From: an uncultured Clostridium sp.
Lineage (GTDB): Bacteria; Bacillota; Clostridia; TANB77; CAG-508
NCBI GenBank assembly: GCA_948471055.1
Contig: CAOKQZ010000011.1
Coordinates: 1 to 53,317, forward strand
DNA: 53,317 nucleotides
Reading direction: 5' to 3'
Under the pieces are notes generated by a model. That model made no database searches. It was not told the origin of the DNA and worked only from the letters and a program-made list of their open reading frames with translations. Below are positions 9,062 to 17,747 of the stretch, in pieces. The translations under genes were made by a program, and so were the position numbers. Position 1 is the stretch's first letter; each line of letters opens with the position of its first letter.

Positions 9062-10882
9062 ATGAATAACGAAAAAATAAGAAATATTGCAATTATTGCA
9101 CACGTAGACCATGGAAAAACCACTTTAGTAGATGCACTACTAAAACAAAGCCATGTCTTTCGTGAAAATGAACAAGTAGCAGAAAGAGTTATGGATTCCA
9201 ATGATATTGAAAAAGAAAGAGGAATTACCATTCTTTCTAAAAATACATCTGTTATGTATAAAGACATCAAAATCAATATTGTTGACACACCGGGACATGC
9301 CGATTTTGGTGGAGAAGTAGAAAGGGTATTAAAAACCGTTGATGGTGTTTTATTATTAGTAGATGCTTTTGAAGGACCAATGCCTCAAACAAGAGAAGTA
9401 TTAAAAAAATCGCTTGCCTTAAACTTAAAACCAATTGTTGTCATTAATAAAATAGACCGTCCAGGAGCAAACCCTGAAAAAGTGGTTGACCAAGTTATCG
9501 AACTATTTATTGAACTTGATGCCAATGATGATCAATTAGATTTTCCAGTGGTATATGCATCAGCCAAAAACGGAATTGGTAAAATGAATTTAGAACAAGA
9601 AACTACCGATTTAAATTGTTTATTTGAAACCATTATCAATACCATTAATCCACCAGCATGTGACATTGATGGAACAATGCAAATGTTAGTTTCAAACATC
9701 GATTATGATGATTATGTAGGAAGAATTGCGGTAGGTAGAGTAGAAAGAGGAACTGTAAACTTAGGAATGCCAGTATCGATTTGCAAAAAAGACGACAAAG
9801 TAACTAATGGAAGAATTGCAAAACTATATACTCATGTTGGTTTAAAAAGAGTAGAAGTAGAAGAAGTACAAGCAGGTGACATTATTGCCATTGCAGGAAT
9901 TCCAGATATTAATATTGGAGAAACCATTTGCGATTACGACCATCCAGAAAAAATTGACTTTGTGGATATTGATGAACCAACAGTATCGATGACTTTTAGT
10001 GTAAATAATGGTCCATTTGCCGGAAAAGAAGGACAATTTATTACCTCAAGACATATTCGTGACCGTTTATTTAAAGAATTAGAAAGAAATGTAAGCCTAC
10101 GTGTAAAAGAAACTGATTCACCAGATAGTTTTGAAGTTTCTGGGCGTGGAGAACTACATTTATCTGTTTTAATTGAAAACATGAGAAGAGAAGGGTTTGA
10201 ATTATTAGTATCTCGTCCAAAAGTAATTATAAAAGAAATTGATGGACAAAAATGCGAACCAATTGAGCGTTTAACGGTAAATGTACCAGATGATGCCATA
10301 GGAACTGTTATTGAAAAACTAGGACAAAGAAAAGCTGAAATGATTAATATGGAGCCAGCAGAAGATGGACATACCAAAATTGAATTTAAAATCCCAGCAA
10401 GAGGATTAATTGGTTATCGAACTGAATTCTTAACGGATACCAAAGGAACTGGTGTTATGAGCCACGTATTTGATTGTTATGAACCATATAAAGGAGAGGT
10501 ATTATCTCGTGTACGTGGAACCATTGTAGCTTTTGAGCCAGGAAAAGCTGTAACCTATGGATTATACAATGCACAAGATAAAGGTGATTTATTCATAGGA
10601 GCAGGAACCGAAGTATATGAAGGAATGATTGTAGGGTTAAACTCAAGAAATGATGATTTAGCCATCAATGTATGTAAAGAAAAACATTTAACCAATACAA
10701 GAGCTTCTGGTTCTGATGATGCCCTTCGTTTAGTACCGCCAATTCAATTTTCACTAGAAAAAGCGATTGAATTTATTGAAGATGATGAATTAGTAGAAGT
10801 AACACCAAAGAGCATTCGTTTAAGGAAGAAAATTTTAAGCAGTAAAGACAGGGAAATTGCTGCAAGAGCAAAACGAAAATAG
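9062..10882 (+). CDS. typA: Ribosome-associated GTPase TypA/BipA
   Basis: Translational GTPase that binds the 70S ribosome under stress and during ribosome assembly. The 606-residue protein shows the G domain HVDHGKTTLVDALL (G1), GITI (G2), DTPGHADFGGE (G3), NKIDRPGA (G4) and YASAKNG (G5), then domains II, III and V, and the BipA-specific C-terminal region LIGYRTEFLTDTKGTG...RGTIVAFEPGKA with a basic tail. RBS AAAGGAGA precedes the start codon. No in-frame CGG occurs in 606 codons, which fits avoidance of the recoding codon in a translation-factor gene. Identification is secure. Confidence 0.97.
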   Translation: MNNEKIRNIAIIAHVDHGKTTLVDALLKQSHVFRENEQVAERVMDSNDIEKERGITILSKNTSVMYKDIKINIVDTPGHADFGGEVERVLKTVDGVLLLVDAFEGPMPQTREVLKKSLALNLKPIVVINKIDRPGANPEKVVDQVIELFIELDANDDQLDFPVVYASAKNGIGKMNLEQETTDLNCLFETIINTINPPACDIDGTMQMLVSNIDYDDYVGRIAVGRVERGTVNLGMPVSICKKDDKVTNGRIAKLYTHVGLKRVEVEEVQAGDIIAIAGIPDINIGETICDYDHPEKIDFVDIDEPTVSMTFSVNNGPFAGKEGQFITSRHIRDRLFKELERNVSLRVKETDSPDSFEVSGRGELHLSVLIENMRREGFELLVSRPKVIIKEIDGQKCEPIERLTVNVPDDAIGTVIEKLGQRKAEMINMEPAEDGHTKIEFKIPARGLIGYRTEFLTDTKGTGVMSHVFDCYEPYKGEVLSRVRGTIVAFEPGKAVTYGLYNAQDKGDLFIGAGTEVYEGMIVGLNSRNDDLAINVCKEKHLTNTRASGSDDALRLVPPIQFSLEKAIEFIEDDELVEVTPKSIRLRKKILSSKDREIAARAKRK

Positions 10883-10889
10883 AAGAAAA

Positions 10890-10918
10890 CGAGCCGTATG
10901 TATAAGACATTCGGCTCG
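10890..10918 (+). terminator. Hairpin after typA
   Basis: CGAGCCGTATG pairs with CATTCGGCTCG around TATAAGA. No strong T-run follows, so termination may be partial or Rho-assisted. Confidence 0.55.
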
Positions 10919-11008
10919 CTATAGATTATCAAGATAAAATTACCTACTTTTCGGAAAACTCAATACAACATATTACAAACGATATAAAATACAAGAGGTG
11001 TATAGAAA

Positions 11009-11602
11009 ATGAATGAAATAGAATTAAAAAAAATTAAAGAAGAAGCATTAAATGAGCATATTCCTATTATTATGGATGATACCTTAAAAGAAATTGCAAT
11101 ATTACTAAAAAATCGTAAATTAAAACATATTCTTGAAATAGGAACAGCAGTAGGGTATTCGGCTATTTGCTTTTCACAGTTTTTAGAAGAAAATGGGAGA
11201 ATTGATACGATTGAAAGAGAAGAAGAACGAGTACGAAAGGCGAAAGAAAATATTAAAAGGGCAGAAGTGGAAGAAAAAATTCAGATATATTCTGGTGATG
11301 CTGTTGAAATCTTACCAACTTTTCAAGGAAAATACGATATGATTTTTATTGATGCCGCAAAAGGAAAATATCCTTTTTTCTTAAGCCAAGCCTTACGTCT
11401 ATTAGATAAAGATGGAATTATTTTAGCGGATAATGTGCTATATAAAGGCTATGTTATGAGCGATTATAACAAACATAAACAACGTACTGCAGTAAGAAAT
11501 TTACGAGAATACCTAAAAGAAGTAAACGAAAATCCAAATTTAGAAACAAAAATTTTAGAAGTAGGAGATGGGCTTGCAGTAAGCAAAAGAAAAAGCCGAT
11601 GA
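11009..11602 (+). CDS. SAM-dependent O-methyltransferase (YrrM/caffeoyl-CoA OMT-like)
   Basis: The 197-residue Rossmann-fold methyltransferase has the SAM-binding motif I ILEIGTAVGYSAICF (about 42-56), acidic loop IDTIEREEERV, and motif DMIFIDAAKGKYPFFL (about 110-125) with the metal-site aspartates and LDKDGIILADNVLYKG. In Bacillota, YrrM-type enzymes sit next to U32 peptidase genes and act in tRNA uridine modification (TrmR); here the U32 gene lies 2.7 kb further on with other genes between. The role as TrmR is plausible but not proven. RBS AAGAGGTG. Confidence 0.87.
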   Translation: MNEIELKKIKEEALNEHIPIIMDDTLKEIAILLKNRKLKHILEIGTAVGYSAICFSQFLEENGRIDTIEREEERVRKAKENIKRAEVEEKIQIYSGDAVEILPTFQGKYDMIFIDAAKGKYPFFLSQALRLLDKDGIILADNVLYKGYVMSDYNKHKQRTAVRNLREYLKEVNENPNLETKILEVGDGLAVSKRKSR

Positions 11603-11631
11603 AGTTATCTACCTTCATCAGCTTTTTCTTT
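11593..11631. terminator. Bidirectional terminator between convergent genes
   Basis: AAGCCGATGAAG pairs with CTTCATCAGCTTT, followed by TTTTC. The stem overlaps the stop codons of the methyltransferase (+) and the RelA/SpoT-like gene (-), whose 3' ends are two bases apart. Confidence 0.7.
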
Positions 11632-12684
11632 TGCTTTTGATTTCTTTTCTTGTAAAGTAGGCTTTATTTGTTTACGATATTCTTTTAATGGTATTCCATA
11701 AATGTATTCAAAGCATTCTGCATCTGTCATTCGATAAGTATGATAACCATCTGCAAGCTTAGTAGTTAGTGCAAAACGAGGAATTTTACTTAAAGAATTA
11801 TTCGATAATGTATGTTCGTTTGGTTTGTATCCATATTCTCTTTCCATATTATTAAAACGTTCCATATCATAGGTTCTTATTTGGCATTCAAGCCCTAAAC
11901 CTTGTTCTTCTGAATAAAAAGAACATTGTAAAGAAGCATATCCAGAAGGTTTTGGACGAGCAATATAATCTTTTCTTTTTTTTGTTTCAAAACCTTGACT
12001 TTCATAAAAGCTTTCAATATCTTTTTGAAAATCATTACAATATGGTACTAAATCTTCTTTTGATGATTTTTTGTAAGTGGTAGCGGTACTTAAAGGCAAA
12101 TAAATATCTTTCCCATTTCTATTAGCACAAATATATGGAGTATTGTTATCAATCCATACATTACGAGCATTTTCTTGAACAGAGATATTAAGTTTCTTAC
12201 TTTCAAAAGGAATCTCGAAGCAATCGCCATCAATGATACGAAATTCATCTGGACCAGAATCAATATAAATTCCTTCACTATCGATACTTATTTTATTAAT
12301 TGGATAATTAAGGGATAATAAAAAAACTTTAATTGCATAATCATCCATTATTTCAACTGCTTGAAAATCGTCTTTTTGAAATAAGTCAATAAATTTTCGG
12401 ATTACTTTTTCATAATGCGAAAAAGGAGACTTAAATCTACCAGCCATACCAAAATCTAAATGGGGATACTTTTCATATAAAAAACCATATAAATCTGTTT
12501 GTAACTGAATAAAATCATCTAATGAAGATTCGTGTATATTATATTGTAACTGATAATCATTAGGGTCAATAATTAAATTGGAAAGTCTCGTTAATGTAGC
12601 ACACTTTCTTTCAAATTGCTTAAAAATTGGTTCATCATCATTCCATTTCATTAATCTATTTTTTACTTTTTCATCCATTAGCAT
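11605..12684 (-). CDS. RelA/SpoT-fold nucleotidyltransferase-like protein
   Basis: About 359 residues. The middle and C-terminal parts resemble the alarmone synthetase fold: AGRFKSPFSHYEKVIRKF, MDDYAIKVFLLSL, DYIARPKPSGYASLQCSFY and LECQIRTYDMERF correspond to the substrate-binding strands of RelA_SpoT domains. No hydrolase or regulatory ACT/TGS domain is present, and the long insert after IDSEGIY is unusual. It could be a small alarmone synthetase or a diverged pyrophosphokinase, possibly a toxin-like (ToxSAS) form. I chose ATG 12684 because AGAGGTG lies six bases before it; the upstream ATG at 12705 directly abuts GGAGGT and is unlikely to be used. Confidence 0.7.
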   Translation of the reverse strand: MLMDEKVKNRLMKWNDDEPIFKQFERKCATLTRLSNLIIDPNDYQLQYNIHESSLDDFIQLQTDLYGFLYEKYPHLDFGMAGRFKSPFSHYEKVIRKFIDLFQKDDFQAVEIMDDYAIKVFLLSLNYPINKISIDSEGIYIDSGPDEFRIIDGDCFEIPFESKKLNISVQENARNVWIDNNTPYICANRNGKDIYLPLSTATTYKKSSKEDLVPYCNDFQKDIESFYESQGFETKKRKDYIARPKPSGYASLQCSFYSEEQGLGLECQIRTYDMERFNNMEREYGYKPNEHTLSNNSLSKIPRFALTTKLADGYHTYRMTDAECFEYIYGIPLKEYRKQIKPTLQEKKSKAKEKADEGR

Positions 12685-12736
12685 AATATCACCTCTTTTA
12701 CTCATACCTCCATTATATCATATATCCACATAAAAA

Positions 12737-12766
12737 GCTAGCAATGCAGGATCCTGCATTGCTAGC
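12737..12766 (-). terminator. Perfect 30-bp palindrome terminator
   Basis: GCTAGCAATGCAGG is followed by its exact complement CCTGCATTGCTAGC around a central AT. On the minus strand TTTTTA follows, so it should end the transcript of the 12776-13330 membrane-protein gene. Confidence 0.8.
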
Positions 12767-12775
12767 GTAAGTTTA

Positions 12776-13330
12776 TTAAAACAAATTTAAATATCGAATA
12801 CTAGATAATACCGTATCAACAGCAAGAAGAACAAAGGCGATGTTAATAACGATAATTTGTACATGAGCAGGTATTTTCTTTATAACTTTTTTCACAATCT
12901 TTTCAATAAATGGATGGACAAAATGGATGAAAATAAGAGCAATAATCCCCCACGCAAAAGAGAAGAAGAGACTAATTCGTCCATTTAGGTTCATAAAATC
13001 ATTTGTGTAATCCCACCAACGGTCGGCAAATAAGGCATCTAATGCAAAACCTGCTACATATTCAAAAACAGAAAATACAATTACAGAGTAGAAAAACAGT
13101 TTTAATGGTTTTGACTTATATTTTCTCAAAATACTAATTAATATAATGGCTCCCCAACCATAAATAGGGCAAAGAGGTCCATACAAAAATCCTCTTTTTA
13201 CAAAATGCCCCAAGGTTTCAAATGCATACACAGTTTCTAATAACCAACCAATAATAGCATAAATCAAAAAGTATAATAAAAGATAACGTATGCTCACTAA
13301 ATAAGTATCTTTTTTATCAATTTTCTCCAT
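12776..13330 (-). CDS. Membrane protein of the 'putative ABC-transporter type IV' family
   Basis: The 184-residue polytopic protein has about five hydrophobic helices and the family signature YAIIGWLLETVY (about 27-38), KRGFLYGPLCPIYGWGAI (about 48-65) and a DRWWDYTND loop. It matches the small integral membrane family annotated as putative ABC-transporter type IV (PF06541); despite that name it has no ATP-binding part and its function is unknown. Start chosen at ATG 13330 (MEKIDKKD), with GGAGG nine bases upstream. It is divergent from the type III toxin-antitoxin module and ends at a perfect palindromic terminator. Confidence 0.8.
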   Translation of the reverse strand: MEKIDKKDTYLVSIRYLLLYFLIYAIIGWLLETVYAFETLGHFVKRGFLYGPLCPIYGWGAIILISILRKYKSKPLKLFFYSVIVFSVFEYVAGFALDALFADRWWDYTNDFMNLNGRISLFFSFAWGIIALIFIHFVHPFIEKIVKKVIKKIPAHVQIIVINIAFVLLAVDTVLSSIRYLNLF

Positions 13331-13405
13331 TAAAAAATCCTCCATAAAATATAGGTAAATCATATCAAATTTGTAGAGGATTGTAAATTATTTTTCAAAA
13401 AAAAC

Positions 13406-13434
13406 TTGAAAACGTGGTTAAAATATGCTATGAT
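13406..13434 (+). promoter_or_regulatory. Promoter of the type III toxin-antitoxin module
   Basis: TTGAAA at 13406-13411, a 17-bp spacer, TATGAT at 13429-13434. It would place the transcript start a few bases before the antitoxin repeats. Confidence 0.65.
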
Positions 13435-13466
13435 GAATATACTAAAGGAGATACAGAAATGTATTA

Positions 13467-13580
13467 AAAGCGGTTTTCCTGTATCCAGTTAAAAACAGTT
13501 ATATAAAGTGGTTTTCCTGTATCCAATCAAAAACAGTCATATAAAGCGGTTTTCCTGTATCCGGTTAAAAACAGTTGTAA
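13467..13580 (+). ncRNA. Type III antitoxin RNA (ToxI-like), three 38-nt tandem repeats
   Basis: Three direct repeats of exactly 38 nt lie at 13467-13504, 13505-13542 and 13543-13580; each begins AAAG(C/T)GGTTTTCCTGT and carries a TTAAAAACAGT-type second half. They differ at a few positions only. The array is followed by a strong terminator and then the toxin gene, the arrangement of ToxIN/AbiQ-type type III systems. In those systems the toxin cuts the array into single repeats that fold as pseudoknots and inhibit it; that processing is known for the family and inferred here. Confidence 0.88.
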
Positions 13581-13583
13581 AAC

Positions 13584-13624
13584 AAGTGGGAGGTTATATA
13601 AAAAACTTCCTACTTTATTTTTTT
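13584..13624 (+). terminator. Attenuating terminator between antitoxin repeats and toxin
   Basis: AAGTGGGAGGTT pairs with AACTTCCTACTT and is followed by ATTTTTTTT. In type III systems this terminator keeps toxin mRNA low relative to antitoxin RNA. Confidence 0.85.
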
Positions 13625-13641
13625 GGAAAGGAGGAATAGGT

Positions 13642-14190
13642 ATGAAACAAACTTTAAAATGGTACATTGTAGACAAAGAATATGTAAGATATTTAAGAAA
13701 GGCAGATAATCGAGTTCAATATAGTGAATATAGTAACAAATTAAAACCATATATTGGAATTGTTTTAACAATTCATGACTTTGACTATTATGTGCCAATT
13801 TCATCTGTTGGAAATAAACCCCAAAAAATTGAAAAGTATAGAAAAATGAAAGACGATATTGATATTGTTAAACTTTATGATAATAATAATCGACTTTTAT
13901 CGGTATTAAATTTGAATAATATGATACCAATACAATCAAAAAATGCAAAACCATTAAAGTATGATGAAATTGACAATTATCGACAATTTTGTAATTTCAC
14001 TGATAAAAAGAAATATATTTATTTTCTACAAATTGAATTAGCTATTTTACGAAAAAATGCTGATACAATTTCTTATAAAGCAACTAAACTATACCACGAA
14101 AAGTCTAAAAATGAATTCTCAAAAATTTCCAAAAGAACCTGTGATCTTAAATTATTAGAAGAAAAGTGTATTGAATACAATAAACGATAG
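13642..14190 (+). CDS. Type III toxin, ToxN/AbiQ-family endoribonuclease
   Basis: Sequence-specific endoribonuclease toxin, typically a phage-defence (abortive infection) or maintenance factor. The 182-residue protein has the ToxN/AbiQ features: N-terminal WYIVDKEYVRYLRKADNRV, the core PYIGIVLTIHDFDYYVPISS (about 37-56), the LNNMIPIQ strand and the C-terminal helix with TCDLKLLEEKC (about 166-176). RBS AAAGGAGG is seven bases before ATG 13642. It follows three 38-nt repeats and a terminator, which fixes the assignment. Codon use is as AT-rich as the neighbours and it has no in-frame CGG, so it is adapted to the host. Confidence 0.9.
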   Translation: MKQTLKWYIVDKEYVRYLRKADNRVQYSEYSNKLKPYIGIVLTIHDFDYYVPISSVGNKPQKIEKYRKMKDDIDIVKLYDNNNRLLSVLNLNNMIPIQSKNAKPLKYDEIDNYRQFCNFTDKKKYIYFLQIELAILRKNADTISYKATKLYHEKSKNEFSKISKRTCDLKLLEEKCIEYNKR

Positions 14191-14274
14191 GAAATTTATA
14201 AAAAACCTTCTTCCATATGATACATAAACATGATATAATGGTGTCGAAATATGAAGTAAAAGAGGTAGAGATAT

Positions 14275-15504
14275 ATGAAAAAGCCAGAATTATTAGCTCC
14301 AGCAGGGTCTTTTGCAAAAGCAAAAATTGCATTTTTATATGGAGCAGATGCGGTATATGCAGGTACATCTTCTTTATCGTTACGAAGTCGTGCGGAAATG
14401 AGAGATGATGATTTAGCAAATACCATTCGTTATGCCCATAGCATAGGGAAAAAAGTATATGTTGCGATTAATATTTATGCTTGGGATACGATGTATGAGG
14501 AAATTCGTAAACAAGCTAGAATGTTACAAGAACTAAAAGCAGATGGCATTATTGTAGCAGATGGGGGAGTTGTCGATGTTGTAAAACAGGAGGCTCCTGA
14601 TATTGATATTCATATTAGCACACAAGCTAATGTAGTAAGTGCTTATAGTGCTAACTTTTGGTATAAAAATGGGGCAAAGCGTGTTATTTTAGCACGTGAA
14701 TTGCATGGGGAACAAATTCGAGAAATTATTAATCATACTCCCATACCATTAGAAACCGAAATCTTTGTTCATGGAGCAATTTGTTTTGGTTATTCAGGAC
14801 GATGTTTTTTAAGTGATTTTTTGGCTTCTAGGAGTGCTAATTTAGGGGACTGTGCTCAAAGTTGTAGATGGGCATATAATGTGTATGCTGAAGAAGTAAA
14901 TAATCCGGGAAATCTAATGCCAGTGGAGCATGATGAAAAAGGAACTTATATTTTTTCTTCAAAAGATTTATGCTTAGTAAAGGAACTACCAGAAATTATA
15001 GAAATGGGAGTAGATAGCTTAAAAATTGAGGGAAGATTAAAAACGGAATACTATTTGGCATCGGTTATTAATACTTATCGTAATGCAATTGATGATTATA
15101 TAAAGGCTCCAGAAACTTATGATGGTAGCAAATATGTAAAAGAACTTGAAAAGGTAAAAACAAGAGGTTTAACGACTTTTTATTTTAATGATAGAAACAA
15201 TAAAGATTTTCAAGAATATGAAGGTAAACAATATAATCCAGACTATGAATTTGGTGGTAAAATTATTTCGTATCATTCAGAAAAAACAGTCATGGAGGTA
15301 AAAAACCGCTTAAAAATAGGAGATATGTTAGAAATTCTAATTCCAAACCAATTAGAGTCGTACTGTTTTACGATTGACCAGTTATGGGATTCCGAAACAG
15401 ACGAGGAAGTTGAATTTGTTAACCCAGGAAAAGCAGGACAAACCGTAAAAATTCACGTGCCAATTCCTGTCAAAAAAGACTGGATTTTAAGGCGAAAAAA
15501 GTAG
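14275..15504 (+). CDS. U32-family peptidase / tRNA hydroxylation protein
   Basis: U32 proteins (YhbU, TrhP, RlhA relatives) carry an iron-sulfur cluster and hydroxylate RNA rather than act as simple proteases. The 409-residue protein starts KKPELLAPAGSFAKAKIAF, has IHISTQANVVSA and the signature EIFVHGAICFGYSGRCFL with downstream cysteines in LGDCAQSCRW, followed by SSKDLCLVKELPEI and the C-terminal barrel. The four conserved cysteines are visible (about residues 170-200). RBS AGAGGTAGAG is spaced correctly. TrhP-like 5-hydroxyuridine formation on tRNA is the likeliest role; the exact subtype is uncertain. Confidence 0.9.
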   Translation: MKKPELLAPAGSFAKAKIAFLYGADAVYAGTSSLSLRSRAEMRDDDLANTIRYAHSIGKKVYVAINIYAWDTMYEEIRKQARMLQELKADGIIVADGGVVDVVKQEAPDIDIHISTQANVVSAYSANFWYKNGAKRVILARELHGEQIREIINHTPIPLETEIFVHGAICFGYSGRCFLSDFLASRSANLGDCAQSCRWAYNVYAEEVNNPGNLMPVEHDEKGTYIFSSKDLCLVKELPEIIEMGVDSLKIEGRLKTEYYLASVINTYRNAIDDYIKAPETYDGSKYVKELEKVKTRGLTTFYFNDRNNKDFQEYEGKQYNPDYEFGGKIISYHSEKTVMEVKNRLKIGDMLEILIPNQLESYCFTIDQLWDSETDEEVEFVNPGKAGQTVKIHVPIPVKKDWILRRKK

Positions 15505-15546
15505 ACATAAGGATTGGAATGTGTTATAGTAGCACTGTTACAATAC

Positions 15547-16353
15547 TTAGGAATCGCTTTTTGCTTCTAATTGTTTTCCAAGCCAAAAACAAAAAATAAG
15601 TATAGCAATGGAAAAAATACTGGTAATATTAAATTTTAGGCTAGGGACTAGGATTAGTGTAGAACCTAGTACAAAACCTATAATCGTATAATATGTTTCT
15701 GAAAAATGTGTTTTTAGTAGGAATTGGATTAATTTTAGAAATAGCAATCCCCCTATTGTAAGTCCAATTCCCATGGGGAATAGAATAGACAAGTTAACCG
15801 TAGAAATAGCATTTAGGTAAGTTTCATAGGTTCCTAAAATCATTAATAAAACCGTACTACTAACCCCGGGGACAACTACCCCTGCAGACATAACAAAACC
15901 GCTAAGAACCAAAAATAATGTGTTTGAAGTGGTAGCCATTGTATTTGTTGGTAGAGCATTTTCGAAACCTAATAGAATAAGTGTAAAAATAAAAGATAAA
16001 ACAGTATAACCAATATAATGCAATCGGAAACCTTTTTTGGAATTCGCAATATGAAATAAATTAGGAATGCACCCTAATATTAACCCCAAAAAAGCACACT
16101 TTGTTTGAAATGGATAACTTTCAAATAATATCTTTAAAACATTCCCCAATAAAACCACTCCAATTGCCACCCCAATTACAATTGGAAACAAAAATAAGGT
16201 ATTTTTCTTCATATCCTTAAAAAATCCCAATACACTTTCAATTAACCTATCATAAATTCCAAAAACAACACACAAAACCCCACTACTAATACCGGGCAAA
16301 ATAGCTCCAGCACCAATCAAAATCCCAATCATAAAACGAAACCAAACACTCAC
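15547..16353 (-). CDS. DUF368 membrane protein
   Basis: The 268-residue polytopic protein has about eight helices and two inverted copies of the family motif: GAGAILPGISSGVLCVVFG near residue 15 and SAGVVVPGVSSTVLLMILG near 160. DUF368 proteins have been linked to recycling of undecaprenyl phosphate (PopT group), so a role in lipid-carrier flipping is likely from family knowledge. It starts with GTG 16353 behind AAAGGGGG. The 3' end converges on the U32 gene. It has no in-frame CGG. Confidence 0.88.
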   Translation of the reverse strand: MSVWFRFMIGILIGAGAILPGISSGVLCVVFGIYDRLIESVLGFFKDMKKNTLFLFPIVIGVAIGVVLLGNVLKILFESYPFQTKCAFLGLILGCIPNLFHIANSKKGFRLHYIGYTVLSFIFTLILLGFENALPTNTMATTSNTLFLVLSGFVMSAGVVVPGVSSTVLLMILGTYETYLNAISTVNLSILFPMGIGLTIGGLLFLKLIQFLLKTHFSETYYTIIGFVLGSTLILVPSLKFNITSIFSIAILIFCFWLGKQLEAKSDS

Positions 16354-16403
16354 TTTGCAAAACCCCCTTTTTAATTGTATGTACAGTATGATAAAATTAG
16401 TAT

Positions 16404-16442
16404 TAAGAACCCCCAGTCCTCTTCGTGGACTAGGGGTTCTTA
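16404..16442. repeat. Short form of the dispersed palindromic repeat
   Basis: TAAGAACCCCCAGTCC, TCTTCG, TGGACTAGGGGTTCTTA. Only the left hairpin of the family is present, pairing end to end, between two divergent genes. Confidence 0.75.
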
Positions 16443-16531
16443 CGTATTAATAAAATTTTAAGAAAAATGTGGTTGACGAAATGAGCAAAAAGGAAGATAA
16501 TAGATAATTGAGAGGGGAAGGAAGCACGTTT

Positions 16532-17551
16532 ATGAAAAGAACCAAAAAGTTAGTAAAAAATTTCATTTTATTTCTTATATTAATCATTATCACTTTTTAC
16601 ATCATTTTAAAAGACCAAGATATTACAGAAATCATAAATATCGTATTTAGTGTCAAAAAGGAATTTATTTTGATTGCCGTTCTTTGTATGATACTATATC
16701 TTTCTTGTGAAGCGATTAATATTAGAAGAACCCTACGAACTTTAAATGAAAATCTATCCTTTCCAAAAGCCTTGAAAATTGCGTTTATTGGATTTTTCTT
16801 TAGTTCCATTACGCCAGCAGCAAGTGGAGGACAGCCAATGCAAGTCTATTATATGCACAAAGATAACATTTCGATTGCTAATTCTACATTAACACTATTA
16901 ATCAATTTAAGCTGTGTTCAAATTGTTACCATTTCTATTGCTTTATTTAGTCTTATTTTCAATTACCAATATTTAAACACAGTACTTATCTGGTTTCTAA
17001 TTCTAGGGATAACATTAAACTTAACCGCTCTAGCATTACTACTAATATCTATCTTTTCAAAAAGAATGACCAATTGGATAATTCAAATTACCCTTCAAAT
17101 ACTAACCTTTTTTAAAGTAAAAAACATCGAAGAAAAACAAGAGCGTTTTGAAAGTGAACTAACCAAATACCAAGGCAGTGCCAACTACTTAAAAAAGAAT
17201 ACAAAACTAATCTTAAAAACCCTTCTTACTACGTATGTACAGTATATTTTATTTTATAGTATTTCCTACTGGGTATATTGCTCTTTTGGACTACAAGGGC
17301 ACAATGCTTTTGAAATTATCACACTACAATCGGTATTATACGCTACCGTATCTGGCATTCCATCACCGGGAGCAATTGGAGTAAGTGAAGGAGGCTTTCT
17401 TGCCATTTTCAGTTCAATCTTTACAAAAGACCTATTAAAAAGTGCCATGCTATTAAACCGAGGAATCAATTTCTATTTGTTTGTTATCATTAGTTCAATC
17501 ATTGTAATAATAAACACAATTAGAGACAAGAAAAAGGCTTTGAAGGAATGA
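16532..17551 (+). CDS. Lysylphosphatidylglycerol synthase-like membrane protein (UPF0104)
   Basis: The 339-residue integral membrane protein has about seven to eight helices matching the flippase/TM domain of the MprF superfamily, without the lysyltransferase domain. Motifs include SITPAASGGQPMQVYYMH (about 92-109) and the late SGIPSPGAIGVSEGGFLAIF (about 277-296). Such stand-alone proteins flip lipids or assist glycolipid synthesis. ATG 16532 is preferred because GGGGAAGGA lies nine bases before it; a TTG at 16508 would add eight residues. A dispersed repeat follows immediately, and glycosyltransferase/acyltransferase genes come next on the same strand. Confidence 0.85.
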   Translation: MKRTKKLVKNFILFLILIIITFYIILKDQDITEIINIVFSVKKEFILIAVLCMILYLSCEAINIRRTLRTLNENLSFPKALKIAFIGFFFSSITPAASGGQPMQVYYMHKDNISIANSTLTLLINLSCVQIVTISIALFSLIFNYQYLNTVLIWFLILGITLNLTALALLLISIFSKRMTNWIIQITLQILTFFKVKNIEEKQERFESELTKYQGSANYLKKNTKLILKTLLTTYVQYILFYSISYWVYCSFGLQGHNAFEIITLQSVLYATVSGIPSPGAIGVSEGGFLAIFSSIFTKDLLKSAMLLNRGINFYLFVIISSIIVIINTIRDKKKALKE

Positions 17552-17555
17552 CTAT

Positions 17556-17610
17556 TAAAAGGCCCCTTTACTTAAGGGGGCTGTCGCCATAGGCGACTGG
17601 GGGTTTTAAG
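17556..17610. repeat. Dispersed palindromic repeat
   Basis: AAAAGGCCCCTTTACTTAAG, GGGGGCTGTCGCCATAGGCGAC, TGGGGGTTTTAAG. It starts four bases after the preceding stop codon, a terminator-like placement. Confidence 0.85.
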
Positions 17611-17747
17611 AATTTTATTATTTTACCAAAAGAACTGTAACAGCAACAAGAAAAGAGATTAAGGAACAAAGATAGTGTTGAAAAAATTTGAAGAATAGGT
17701 TATAATGTCAAATAAGTTAGAAATAACTTTAAATAGGGGAAATAAAA

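Noticed and set aside
13467..13580. CRISPR array
   Set aside because: The three 38-nt repeats are directly adjacent without spacers and are followed by a terminator and toxin gene, so this is a type III antitoxin.
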